This document shows, piece by piece, positions 1 to 7,861 of a stretch of DNA of 64,000 nt. This DNA is from Burkholderiales bacterium UBA1834 (lineage in GTDB: Bacteria > Pseudomonadota > Gammaproteobacteria > Burkholderiales > Burkholderiaceae_C), in NCBI GenBank assembly GCA_002339015.1, contig DDJC01000044.1, positions 4,330 to 68,329 of the forward strand. Reading direction: 5' to 3'. The notes beneath the pieces are model-generated. The model had not been told where the DNA came from, made no database searches, and saw only the letters and a list, made by a program, of their open reading frames with translations. Position 1 is the first letter of the stretch. The number at the start of each line of letters is the position of its first letter. The translations under genes and the position numbers were made by a program.

Positions 1-23
1 GCGGCCTCCGGGCCGCCTTTTTC
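1..23 (+). terminator. Rho-independent terminator of an upstream gene
   Basis: A GCGGCC/GGCCGC stem with a TCCG loop is followed by CTTTTTC. It would end a plus-strand transcript that begins to the left of the window. Confidence 0.75.
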
Positions 24-139
24 ATGTGCCTGTGTCCTTGGCTGCGCGCGCGGCTGCAAAGGGCGGGTTCTTCCGTGCTTTGCGACGGCGCCGGCCACCC
101 CACAATCGCACGGTGATGTGCGTGGCAGGAGGTCTGTCC

Positions 140-592
140 ATGGTTCGCCTTGAAATGCTTGTTGCGTCCGTGCTGCTGGGGGCTCATGCCTGGGCCTGCG
201 CAAGCAGCGATCCTGTCGCGACCCCGTCTGAGGCCCAGGCCCGCGCCACGGTCGTCGTCTTCGCCGGGGCCGATGAGCCTCCGGCGCCTCAGACCGTGGC
301 CAGCTACCTGGCCGATGTGCTGATGCCCTCGCAGAGGGCCCGTCGAACGCCCACCGGCTACGCCCTGCTCGATGCGTCTGGCGGTGTGGCCCGCACCATT
401 GATCTGGCACTCACCCGGCACCAGTGCTGGAAGATCAAGGATGGCTACCAGTGCCAGAGCACGGTGCGCACCATCACCAAGGCCGCAGGCGGTCGCGCGC
501 GTGCCGCCCTGCTTGAGATCGACAACGACTACCAGTGGCGGGAAGGGCGCCTGTTCAGCGCACGGCTGGAGGCTGCTCGCCAGCGTCCCTGA
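140..592 (+). CDS. small secreted protein of unknown function
   Basis: The gene encodes about 150 residues. The N-terminus is a short hydrophobic segment ending in Ala-Trp-Ala-Cys and looks like a signal peptide; the Cys does not sit in a good lipobox. The mature part has two further Cys (HQCWK...YQCQS) that could form a disulphide, and no domain I recognise. The frame stays open upstream to position 26, but the hydrophobic signal only makes sense with the ATG at 140 (or 116). It stands alone ahead of a glutathione transferase gene on the same strand, 107 bases away, so co-transcription is possible but not shown. I infer a periplasmic location and no function. Confidence 0.6.
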   Translation: MVRLEMLVASVLLGAHAWACASSDPVATPSEAQARATVVVFAGADEPPAPQTVASYLADVLMPSQRARRTPTGYALLDASGGVARTIDLALTRHQCWKIKDGYQCQSTVRTITKAAGGRARAALLEIDNDYQWREGRLFSARLEAARQRP

Positions 593-699
593 GCCCGCAC
601 TCGCCGCGCAGGGATGCGCTCCGTGAAGGTGTGCGCCCCACGTATCATGAGGTCGCCTGCGGCCGTGTGCCGTGATGGCGTCCAACTTGCGAGACCCTC

Positions 700-1329
700 A
701 TGGACACCTTCTACTTCGCGCCGGGAACCTGCTCCCTGGCCGTGCACATCGCGCTGGAAGAAGCCGGCGCCGCCTTCCAGGCCGTTCGCGTGGACCTGGC
801 CCAGGGCCAGCAGCGCACGCCGGACTACCTGAAGCTCAACCCCAAGGGCCGTGTACCGATGCTGCTCACGGCGCAAGGCGCGCTCACGGAAACGCCCGCG
901 TTGCTCCTGTACGTGGCGCAGTGCTTCCCGCAGGCTGGCCTGGCCCCTTCGAGCGATCCCTTCGCGCTGGCGCGCCTGCAGTCTTTCAACAGCTACCTGT
1001 GTTCCACGGTGCATGTGGCGCATGCGCACGGCAAGCGGGGCTCGCGCTGGGTGGACGCGCAGGACAGCGCCGCCATCGAGGCCATGCGCCGCCATGTGCC
1101 GACCAGCTACGGTGATTGCTTCGAGCTGATCGAGCGTGAACTGCTGCAAGGCCCCTGGGTGATGGGTGAGACCTACAGCATCGCCGATGCCTACCTGTTC
1201 ACGCTGGCCGGCTGGCTGGAGAGCGACGGGGTCGATCCCGCACGCTTTCCCAAGGTGCTGGCGCATCGCCAGCGCATGGCCGAACGCCCTGCTGTTCAGC
1301 GGGCCCTGGCGCGCGTGCAGCAAGGCTGA
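700..1329 (+). CDS. glutathione S-transferase, beta-class
   Basis: This 209-residue protein has the usual GST length. The N-terminal thioredoxin-like domain (about 1-80) starts with FAPGTCSLAVHIALEE, where Cys11 matches the catalytic Cys10 of beta-class bacterial enzymes. PxxRVPxLxxxxGxLTExxAxLxY, the glutathione-binding stretch with the cis-Pro and the ES/ET signature, follows around residues 47-70. The C-terminal helical domain carries GETYSIADAYLF, the conserved N-capping box. Enzymes of this class conjugate or bind glutathione in the cytosol and serve detoxification and redox protection. No neighbour points to a specific substrate. Confidence 0.93.
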   Translation: MDTFYFAPGTCSLAVHIALEEAGAAFQAVRVDLAQGQQRTPDYLKLNPKGRVPMLLTAQGALTETPALLLYVAQCFPQAGLAPSSDPFALARLQSFNSYLCSTVHVAHAHGKRGSRWVDAQDSAAIEAMRRHVPTSYGDCFELIERELLQGPWVMGETYSIADAYLFTLAGWLESDGVDPARFPKVLAHRQRMAERPAVQRALARVQQG

Positions 1330-1392
1330 GCCAGGCAGGCCCGACACGATGGCGGGCATCCACAGCCATGATGGCCTGCATGACGGGGCCAT

Positions 1393-1434
1393 GAAAAAGC
1401 CCGCGCGGCGCATCCGTCGATGCGGCGGCGGGCT
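1393..1434 (-). terminator. Rho-independent terminator after the HU gene
   Basis: Read on the minus strand, AGCCCGC and GCGGGCT arms enclose a second GCATC/GATGC stem and are followed by TTTTTC. It lies 50 bases past the HU stop codon. Confidence 0.8.
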
Positions 1435-1484
1435 GTGGGCAATCCAGCGGCACGCGGCTCAGCAGGCCGGCGTGCTCGCAGGGA

Positions 1485-1898
1485 TCACTTCTTCTTGGCA
1501 GCGGCCTTCTTGGCAGGCTTGGCGGCGGGCTTGGCAGCCTTCACCACGGGCTTGGCAGCTGCCTTCTTGGCGGCCTTGGCCGGCTTGGCAGCGGGCGCCT
1601 TGGCAGCCTTGCGGGCAGCAGCCTTGGCATCCACGGCGGCCTTGAAGGTGGCGCCAGGGGTGAACTTGGGCAGCTTGGCAGCGGCGATCTTGATCTTGGC
1701 ACCGGTGCTGGGGTTCACGCCGTTGCGGGCAGCACGGGCGTGCAGCTTGAAGGAACCGAAGCCGGGGATGGTCACGGCGTCGCCCTTCTTGACTTGGGCA
1801 ACGATGGTGTCCAGCAGCGTTTCCAGGACGCGGCCAGCTTCAGCCTTGGACAGGGAGTGCTTCTCAGCCAGGCGTTCGATGAGATCGGTCTTGTTCAT
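1485..1898 (-). CDS. HU-family nucleoid protein with lysine/alanine-rich tail
   Basis: Residues 1-90 form a standard HU/IHF fold (MNKTDLIERLAEK at the start, then IPGFGSFKL and the arm region RNGVNPSTG). Residues 91-137 are a low-complexity tail of repeated AAKPAKKA-like units that resembles eukaryotic histone H1. HU dimers bend and wrap DNA in the nucleoid; the basic tail should add non-specific DNA affinity. HU proteins with such tails are known in Burkholderiales (inferred from family knowledge). The gene is monocistronic with its own terminator. The repeated codons of the tail make the DNA here strongly repetitive (GCCTTGGCAGC-like units), which is slippage-prone. Confidence 0.93.
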   Translation of the reverse strand: MNKTDLIERLAEKHSLSKAEAGRVLETLLDTIVAQVKKGDAVTIPGFGSFKLHARAARNGVNPSTGAKIKIAAAKLPKFTPGATFKAAVDAKAAARKAAKAPAAKPAKAAKKAAAKPVVKAAKPAAKPAKKAAAKKK

Positions 1899-2074
1899 GA
1901 AGAATCAGGTTGGTTGATGGAGGGGACCCGCCGGGCGGGTCACGATGCCCTGAAGACAGGGCGCCCTATTGTGAGGGCAGATTGGGTCGATTTGACGGGC
2001 ACTGTGGCCTGAGGTGCGCGTGAAGCGCCCAATTCATGGGCCTTTCGGGCCCATGCGTTGCGTACAAGCCCTGT

Positions 2075-3247
2075 TCAACGGCCCAACAAGCCCTTGATGA
2101 CACTGCCGACGCCCTCCGCGATGCCCGACAGGCTCACGCCCAGCGCTTCGGCCAGACCGGCCGCGGTGCGCATGGCCAGTTGTTCATTGAGCGAGAAGGC
2201 CGGGTCGTCCAGGCGGCCTTCCAGCGTGAAGCTCAGATCGATGCGCCCCTTCTCGCCCATGGCGGCCAGTACAGCCCGTCGTGGCACGCCGGCGATGTTG
2301 TCCAGCACGCCCTGGCCGCTGCCCAGTTCCAGATCGATCAGGGTCATGCGGCCTGGTGCCTTCAGGCGCTGGTCCTTCACGGTGGCCTCGAGCTGCATGT
2401 CCAGCGTGCCGCGCTTGACGCCGCCCTCGTTGAGCTTGAGCAGGTAGGGCTGCAGCGCGACCAGATCGACGCCTTCAAGCCGTGTGCTCACCTGCGCATC
2501 GCGTGTGGCAGGCGTGACATCGCCCTTGATGGCGATGAGCCCGTTGCGGTGCGGACCTCGCAGGCGGGCCTGCAGATCAATGTTCACCGGGGTCGTGAGT
2601 GCGGGCAGCAGCACGGGGCCGATGTCGGCGTCCACCTGATCGAGCAGCAGCTTGTGGGGCTGCCGGCGCACGGACGCGTCATAGAAGGCCACCTGCACGC
2701 CGCGCAGTTCGATCGCCTCGATGTGGATGTCGGGCAGGGTGGTGTCGACGGGTGTCAGGCTGGGGGCGGCCGAGGATGCCGCGCTGGAGGCTGCTGCGGC
2801 CACGGCTGAACCGAGCCACCCGCGCGGTGCGGTGCGCGTGGCCGCCTCAGGCGAGGCCTTGCCATTGGGCTCCAGCCATGCGGGCAGCACGCGCAACTGG
2901 CCCTGTCGGGTGCGCAGCACCGACACGTGGGCATCTTCGATAGTGACGCTGCGCAGGCGCCACTGTCCGCGCAGCACGCTGCGCAGATCCGGCACGGCCT
3001 GTACCCGTGTGGCGCGCAGTTCGTCTTCGTCAGGCCACCGGGGGCTGGAGGCGCGCACGCGCAGATCGCGCAGTTCCACAGCCCGCCAGCCCAGGTCCAT
3101 CTGGCCCACGCTGGCGTGCGGACCCAGGGCCTGCAGGATGCCGGCCTGCAGCCTGTACAGGGCCAGTTGGTAACCGCCCAGGGCGATCAGCAACAGGGCC
3201 ATCGGCGCGCCGATGGCCCAGACGATCCAGCGCGGTGGCCGCTTCAT
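2075..3247 (-). CDS. AsmA/DUF748-like envelope protein
   Basis: The product is 390 residues. It has one N-terminal membrane helix (about 8-30, IVWAIGAPMALLLIALGG) followed by a long periplasmic region of alternating beta strands, with the IDLQARLRG and GTLDMQLEATVKD patterns of DUF748/AsmA-like proteins. These proteins sit in the inner membrane and reach into the periplasm; the larger members act in lipid transport to, or assembly of, the outer membrane. Its start overlaps the stop of the gene at 3244-3807 by four bases (ATGA), so the two are translationally coupled. Exact function is unknown. Confidence 0.7.
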   Translation of the reverse strand: MKRPPRWIVWAIGAPMALLLIALGGYQLALYRLQAGILQALGPHASVGQMDLGWRAVELRDLRVRASSPRWPDEDELRATRVQAVPDLRSVLRGQWRLRSVTIEDAHVSVLRTRQGQLRVLPAWLEPNGKASPEAATRTAPRGWLGSAVAAAASSAASSAAPSLTPVDTTLPDIHIEAIELRGVQVAFYDASVRRQPHKLLLDQVDADIGPVLLPALTTPVNIDLQARLRGPHRNGLIAIKGDVTPATRDAQVSTRLEGVDLVALQPYLLKLNEGGVKRGTLDMQLEATVKDQRLKAPGRMTLIDLELGSGQGVLDNIAGVPRRAVLAAMGEKGRIDLSFTLEGRLDDPAFSLNEQLAMRTAAGLAEALGVSLSGIAEGVGSVIKGLLGR

Positions 3248-3807
3248 TCAGACGATGCCTGGCCGTTGTGAGGCGGCCAGCTGATGAGCAGACGCAAGGG
3301 CTTGTCCTTCTCGATCTGCACGGGCTTTTGCTGGCTCTGGCCGGCCAGGGTGGCCTGCACGGTGTAGTGGCCTGGCGCCAGCTTGGCCAGCAGGAAGGGA
3401 CCTTCAGAGCGGGCCTTGAGCACCTGCTGGCCAGCGGCGTTGCTGATCTGCACGTCGACGCCGGCAGCGAACTGGGCTCGGCCTTGTGGGGCGCGTACTG
3501 CGAACTCCAGGGTCAGTGGCCAGTGCCGCGACTCGGCCTTGATCACCTGCGATTCGTCCTGGCCGACGCCCCCGGTGAGGTACTGCGTCTGACCGCTGGT
3601 GCGCACGGCGGGCAACAGGGCGGCAGACGCGGGGGTGGATGCGGGGTCGGCCGGTTCGGCGGCTGCGGCCTTGGGCGGCTCTGCGGCAGGGGCTGGCACC
3701 TGCGTCTGGGCTTGTGCCAGGTTGCTGCCCAGGCCGCCGAGGGCCAGGGCGGTGGTCAGCGCCATACGGCGCCAGGTGATGACGTGCTCGACAGTGCGCT
3801 TGTTCAT
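3244..3807 (-). CDS. secreted protein with carboxypeptidase-regulatory-like fold
   Basis: The 187-residue product begins with a signal-peptide-like stretch (ALTTALALGGLGSNLAQAQ). A Pro/Ala-rich linker follows, then a beta-rich C-terminal half (about 85-180) whose LLAKLAPGHYTVQATLAGQ segment is typical of carboxypeptidase-regulatory-like or PEGA-type beta sandwiches. Such domains are non-catalytic and carry binding surfaces in the periplasm or at the surface. The gene precedes and overlaps the DUF748-like gene, suggesting a two-gene envelope unit. A GGAGA Shine-Dalgarno is placed well before the ATG at 3807. Confidence 0.65.
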   Translation of the reverse strand: MNKRTVEHVITWRRMALTTALALGGLGSNLAQAQTQVPAPAAEPPKAAAAEPADPASTPASAALLPAVRTSGQTQYLTGGVGQDESQVIKAESRHWPLTLEFAVRAPQGRAQFAAGVDVQISNAAGQQVLKARSEGPFLLAKLAPGHYTVQATLAGQSQQKPVQIEKDKPLRLLISWPPHNGQASSE

Positions 3808-3887
3808 GACAGGTCTCCTTCTCCATCAGCGGGTTCGAAGACATCATGGATGATGTCATGTGCTGGCGTGCTGCCCGTCATCGCAAG

Positions 3888-3906
3888 CCCCTGGCGTGGC
3901 CAGGGG
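3888..3906 (-). terminator. hairpin after the DegP-type gene
   Basis: CCCCTGGC-GTG-GCCAGGGG is a perfect 8-bp stem 44 bases past the protease stop. No clear T tract follows on either strand, so it may only weakly terminate or may protect the mRNA 3' end. Confidence 0.35.
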
Positions 3907-3949
3907 ACGTGCATGACGCGGCTGCAACGAGCGGTGTGGGCAGGTGGAC

Positions 3950-5479
3950 TCAGCCCAGGCGCACGGGCACGAAGATTTTCTGGCCATCGCGCTGGATCAG
4001 CAGTGCCACCGACTTGCCGGACTTGTCGATCAGGCCGCGCACCTGGTCCACCGATTTCACGGGCGTGCCATTGACGGCCACCAGCACATCGCCGGGGTGC
4101 AGGCCGGCCAGTTCGGCCGGGCCGTCGGTGTCTTCGATCATCAGGCCGGCTTCCACCCCGGCATCGCGCCGCTCCTGCGGCTGCAGCGGGCGCAAAGCCA
4201 GGCCCAGGCGGCCCTGTTGGGCACTGGTGTCGGCCGAGGCCAGCTTGGCCGCCTTCTCGTTGGCGTCGCCCAGGCGCGCGTTGAGCTCCTGCTGCTTGCC
4301 ATCACGCCACACCTCCAGCGTGATCTTGTCGCCCGGCGCGGCCTGGCCCACCAGCGCGGGCAGATCGCCCGAGGCCACGATGGCCTGGCCATTGAGCTTG
4401 CGGATCACATCGCCCACCTTCAGGCCCGCCTGGTCGGCCGGGCCGCCCTTCTCGATGCTGGACACCAGGGCGCCCTCCGGCTTGTCGAGCTTGAAGGAAT
4501 CGGCGAAGGCCTGGTTGACCTCCTGGATTACCACACCCAGCCGCGCGTGGCTGGCCTTGCCGGTCTTGAGGATCTGGTCGCGCACCTTGGTGGCCACCTC
4601 GATCGGGATGGCGAAGGACACGCCCTGGTAGCCGCCCGTGCGGCTGTAGATCTGCGAGTTGATGCCGACCACCTCGCCGCGGGCGTTGAACAGCGGCCCG
4701 CCCGAGTTGCCAGGGTTCACGGCCACGTCGGTCTGGATGAAGGGCACGAAGCTGTCGTCGGGCAGCGAGCGGCCCTTGGCGCTGACCACGCCGGCCGTCA
4801 CGGTGTTCTCGAAGCCGAAGGGGGCGCCGATGGCCAGCACCCATTCGCCGACCTTGAGGTCACGCGTGCTGCCCAGCGGCAGGTAGGGCAGGTCCTTGGC
4901 GTCGATCTTGATCACGGCCACGTCGGTCTTGGGATCGGTGCCCACGACCTTGGCCTTGTACTCGCGGCGGTCGGGCAGCTTGACGGTCACGTCCTTGGCG
5001 TCCTGCACCACGTGGGCATTGGTCAGGATCACGCCATCGCTGCTGACGATGAAGCCGGAGCCTTGGCCGCGGACGGCCTGTTCGCGCGGGATTTGCTGCG
5101 GGAGGCCACCGAATCGCTTGAAGAACTGGAAGAAGGGGTCGTCCGGGTCCATGCCGGGAAAGGGCATGCCGTTGCCGGAGGTCTTGACCGTGCCGGTGAC
5201 GCTGATGTTGACCACGCCGGGGCCGCGCTGCTCGGTGATGCGCGAGAAATCGGGCAGGGTGACGGTGGCGGGTGTGGCGGTGCTGCCTGACGAAGGTGCC
5301 ATGTTCAGCGGGGCGGCCGTGCCGTTGGGGCCGGTGGCGGTGGCATTGGCCACGGTCTGGGCCCGGTCCTGCAGCAGGGCATGCGAGGTGAGCGCCCCCG
5401 CGCCGGCCGCGCCGACCAGCGCGGCAGCGGCCAGGGCGATGAGGGATTTCTTGCGCGAGGGGAAGACGTCGTTGGGCAT
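3950..5479 (-). CDS. degP: Do-family periplasmic serine protease (DegP/MucD-like)
   Basis: This is a 509-residue trypsin-fold protease. The N-terminal signal (about 10-33) has positive charge then an Ala-rich core. The catalytic triad is visible as His156 (ILTNAHVV), Asp186 (KTDVAVIK) and Ser259 (NPGNSGGPLF). Two PDZ domains follow (GALVSSIEKGGPADQAGLKVGDVI near 375-400, and a second ending at the C-terminus), as in DegP/DegQ/MucD. It degrades or refolds misfolded envelope proteins in the periplasm. The frame is open further upstream, but the ATG at 5479 gives the signal peptide. It lies 73 bases behind the histidine kinase gene, and a PmrA-like box sits 62-78 bases upstream, so expression from both the operon and its own promoter is likely. 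Confidence 0.93.
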   Translation of the reverse strand: MPNDVFPSRKKSLIALAAAALVGAAGAGALTSHALLQDRAQTVANATATGPNGTAAPLNMAPSSGSTATPATVTLPDFSRITEQRGPGVVNISVTGTVKTSGNGMPFPGMDPDDPFFQFFKRFGGLPQQIPREQAVRGQGSGFIVSSDGVILTNAHVVQDAKDVTVKLPDRREYKAKVVGTDPKTDVAVIKIDAKDLPYLPLGSTRDLKVGEWVLAIGAPFGFENTVTAGVVSAKGRSLPDDSFVPFIQTDVAVNPGNSGGPLFNARGEVVGINSQIYSRTGGYQGVSFAIPIEVATKVRDQILKTGKASHARLGVVIQEVNQAFADSFKLDKPEGALVSSIEKGGPADQAGLKVGDVIRKLNGQAIVASGDLPALVGQAAPGDKITLEVWRDGKQQELNARLGDANEKAAKLASADTSAQQGRLGLALRPLQPQERRDAGVEAGLMIEDTDGPAELAGLHPGDVLVAVNGTPVKSVDQVRGLIDKSGKSVALLIQRDGQKIFVPVRLG

Positions 5480-5540
5480 GGAGGCTCCTGTGAGCATGAG
5501 GCATGCGGGGCATGCGATGGCCTCACTTTGAGCGGCCCGC

Positions 5541-5557
5541 CTTAGCCCTTCCTTAAG
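5541..5557 (-). promoter_or_regulatory. PmrA-like box upstream of the protease gene
   Basis: On the minus strand the site reads CTTAAG-GAAGG-GCTAAG, which fits the (C/T)TTAAG-N5-(C/T)TTAAG consensus of PmrA/QseB-type response regulators with one degenerate half. It overlaps the kinase stop codon. A CAAAGT hexamer lies 10 bases downstream, the same position as CACAGT after the matching box at 7686-7702. Confidence 0.6.
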
Positions 5558-6905
5558 CCGGCCCTGTCGGTGTGTGTTCGGGCAGGCGCAGGCTGACGCG
5601 CAGGCCACCGCGTGTGGGCGATGACGTCAGCGACAGGGTGGTGCCATGCAGCTCGGCCACGGCCTTGACGATGGCCAGGCCCAGCCCGCTGCCCATGCCG
5701 GACGTGCCGGGCACGCGGTAGAAGCGGTCGAGCACGCGGGCCCGGTCGGCTTCGGGGATGCCAGGGCCGCTGTCTTCCACGCTGAGCACCACGCTCTGGC
5801 CGTCGCGGCACACGGCCACGTCCACGCAACCGCCTTCGGGGGTGTACTTCACGGCGTTGTCCAGCAGGTTGCGCACCAGGATGCGCAGGGCCTCGCGGTG
5901 GCCCCACACGGCCACTTCATCAGTGCGGACCAGGCCCAGGTCGATGCGGCGCGCCTGTGCGGCGGGCACGGCCTCGGCCAGTTCCAGCCGCACGATGTCG
6001 GCCAGCGACAGGGCTTCGGCCTTGGCGCCGTGCGCATCGCTGGCCTGCTGGCGCGCCAGGATCAGGAGTTGATCGACCAGGCGGGTGGCCCGGTCGATGC
6101 CGCCCAGCAGGCGGGTGATGGCCAGCGTGCGCGCTTCGTCGTCAGGCGCGCGCTGCAGGCCTTGGGCCTGCAGCTTGAGCGCGGCCAGGGGCGAGCGCAG
6201 TTCATGCGCGGCATCGGCCACGAAACTCTTCTGTGCGTCGAAGGCGCGGCGCACCCGGCCGAAGAGCAGGTTGGTCTCGCGCACCAGCGGCTGGATCTCT
6301 TCGGGCACGCCGGCCTCGTCCAGTTCGGTGAGCTCATCGGGCTGGCGCAGCGCCACCTGGCGGCGCAGGCGGGCCACCGGGGCGAGCGAGGTGCCCACGG
6401 CCCACCACACGATCAGCAGCAGCGCCGGCCCGATGAGGGCGATGGGCAGCACCGCGCGCAAGGCCAGGTTGCCGGCCATGCGGCGGCGCACGGCCAGGTC
6501 CTGCGCGATCTGGATCACGTGCGTGCGTGAGGCCAGCGAATAGACACGATAGGAAGCGCCTTCGGCACGCATGGTGGCAAAGCCCAGCACCACGCGGGTG
6601 GGCAGCGGCACGCGCAGGTTGGAGCGGAACACCAGCAGGCCGCCGGTGGTCCACACCTGCACGGCGAACTCTTCGCCGGGGCGCGCCTCATCAGGGCCGT
6701 CGAGAGGGCTGTTGACGGTCACGGGCAGGCCCGAGCGCAGCGACATGGCCATCTGCTGCATGTGATAGTCGAAGATCTGATCGGCCTCGGACAGGGCCGA
6801 GCGGTAGGCCAGGCCGCCCTGCACCAAAGCCGCGAGCGTGATGGCCGCGGTCAGCAGCCACAGCAGCCGGGCGCGCAGCGAGTGGATGCCGGGCAGGGGG
6901 ATCAT
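5553..6905 (-). CDS. sensor histidine kinase (QseC/PmrB/TctE-like)
   Basis: This 450-residue membrane kinase has TM1 at about 12-34 and TM2 in the ALRAVLPIALIGPALLLIVWW stretch. A periplasmic sensor of about 130 residues with no recognised ligand fold lies between them. HAMP-like linker, H-box with the phospho-acceptor His (DAAHELRSPLAAL), N-box (RNLLDNAVKYTPEGG), G1 (DSGPGIPE) and G2 (GSGLGLAIV) are all intact. Its ATG overlaps the stop of the regulator gene (ATGA at 6902-6905), so the pair is translationally coupled. It should phosphorylate the adjacent OmpR-type regulator in response to an envelope signal; the downstream protease suggests envelope stress. Confidence 0.93.
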   Translation of the reverse strand: MIPLPGIHSLRARLLWLLTAAITLAALVQGGLAYRSALSEADQIFDYHMQQMAMSLRSGLPVTVNSPLDGPDEARPGEEFAVQVWTTGGLLVFRSNLRVPLPTRVVLGFATMRAEGASYRVYSLASRTHVIQIAQDLAVRRRMAGNLALRAVLPIALIGPALLLIVWWAVGTSLAPVARLRRQVALRQPDELTELDEAGVPEEIQPLVRETNLLFGRVRRAFDAQKSFVADAAHELRSPLAALKLQAQGLQRAPDDEARTLAITRLLGGIDRATRLVDQLLILARQQASDAHGAKAEALSLADIVRLELAEAVPAAQARRIDLGLVRTDEVAVWGHREALRILVRNLLDNAVKYTPEGGCVDVAVCRDGQSVVLSVEDSGPGIPEADRARVLDRFYRVPGTSGMGSGLGLAIVKAVAELHGTTLSLTSSPTRGGLRVSLRLPEHTPTGPA

Positions 6906-7582
6906 GCGCCGCGGCCTTCCTGGCTGGCCTTGGGCACGCAATAGCCCAGACCACGCACGGTCTGGATCAGGTCGGCGCCCAGCTTCTTGCGCAGGCCATG
7001 GATGTAGACCTCGACGGCGTTGCTGCTGATCTCGTCCTTCCAGCCGTAGAGCTTGTCTTCGAGCTGGCTGCGCGAGAGCACCCGCCCCGGCCGGGCGATC
7101 AGGGGTTCGAGCACGGACCACTCGCGTGCCGAGAGCTGCACGGGCTCACCATTCACGCTGGCTTCGCGGGTGCTGGGGTTCAGGCTCACACCCAGGTGCT
7201 CGTACACGGGCTCGGCGCGGCCATCGGCTCGGCGCAGCAGGGCGCGGATGCGGGCCAGCAGCTCGTCCAGGTCATAGGGCTTGGGCACGTAGTCATCGGC
7301 CCCGGCGTCCAGGCCGGCGATGCGATCGGGCACGGCATCACGCGCGGTGGCCACGAGCACAGGGGTGCGGTCCTTGCGGGCACGCAGGGCGCGCAGCACC
7401 TCCAGGCCATCGCGGCGGGGCAGCCCCAGGTCCAGCAGGACCAGGTCGTAGGCCTGCGTGCGCAGGGCGGTGTCGGCCATCTCGCCATCACGCACCCAGT
7501 CGACCGCGTAGTGCTCGGCACGCAGCAGGTCGAGCACGGCTTCGCCGATCATGGTGTCGTCTTCGACGAGCAGCAGGCGCAT
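6902..7582 (-). CDS. OmpR-family response regulator
   Basis: The protein is 226 residues, the normal length. The receiver domain (1-115) has the acidic pair ED(7-9), the phospho-acceptor Asp51 (LLLDLGLPRRDG), a Thr/Ala region and the conserved Lys in PKPYDLDEL. The C-terminal winged helix (about 130-220) carries REWSVLEPLI and the VYIHGLRKKLGADLIQTVRGLGY recognition region. It is first in the operon regulator-kinase-(protease). A PmrA-like box lies 104-120 bases upstream of its start, in the space shared with the divergent MFS gene, so it probably autoregulates. Confidence 0.95.
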   Translation of the reverse strand: MRLLLVEDDTMIGEAVLDLLRAEHYAVDWVRDGEMADTALRTQAYDLVLLDLGLPRRDGLEVLRALRARKDRTPVLVATARDAVPDRIAGLDAGADDYVPKPYDLDELLARIRALLRRADGRAEPVYEHLGVSLNPSTREASVNGEPVQLSAREWSVLEPLIARPGRVLSRSQLEDKLYGWKDEISSNAVEVYIHGLRKKLGADLIQTVRGLGYCVPKASQEGRGA

Positions 7583-7685
7583 GGGCGTGGTGTTCTGTGT
7601 ATCAGGGGGCGTGGCCAGCCGCTGAGCTTAGCGCAGCGCTGCCACTTCGCGCCGCGGGGTGGTCGCCCCACTGTGCCGACGCTGG

Positions 7686-7702
7686 CTTAGCCCTGTCTTA
7701 AA
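7686..7702 (-). promoter_or_regulatory. PmrA-like box between regulator and MFS genes
   Basis: On the minus strand the site reads TTTAAG-ACAGG-GCTAAG. It matches the box before the protease at 12 of 12 half-site positions apart from C/T at the first base, including the shared GCTAAG half. It lies between the divergent regulator (start 7582) and MFS (start 7862) genes and could control either. Confidence 0.6.
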
Positions 7703-7861
7703 GACGGCCTGGCAGGCACATCGCGTACCGCTGCGGTCATGCGCACAAAGCCCCGATACGCCCATGAATTGTTGCACGGCAGCACAATGTGATGCCCAGT
7801 TGGCGGGTCTCTGTCGCAAGGGCCTCCCAGCCGATGGCTGCTCACCCTGGTTTCTTGTGCC

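Noticed and set aside
3944..5290. 448-codon plus-strand frame opposite the protease gene
   Set aside because: The sequence is antisense to a clear DegP-type gene and has His/Gln/Arg-rich noise composition.
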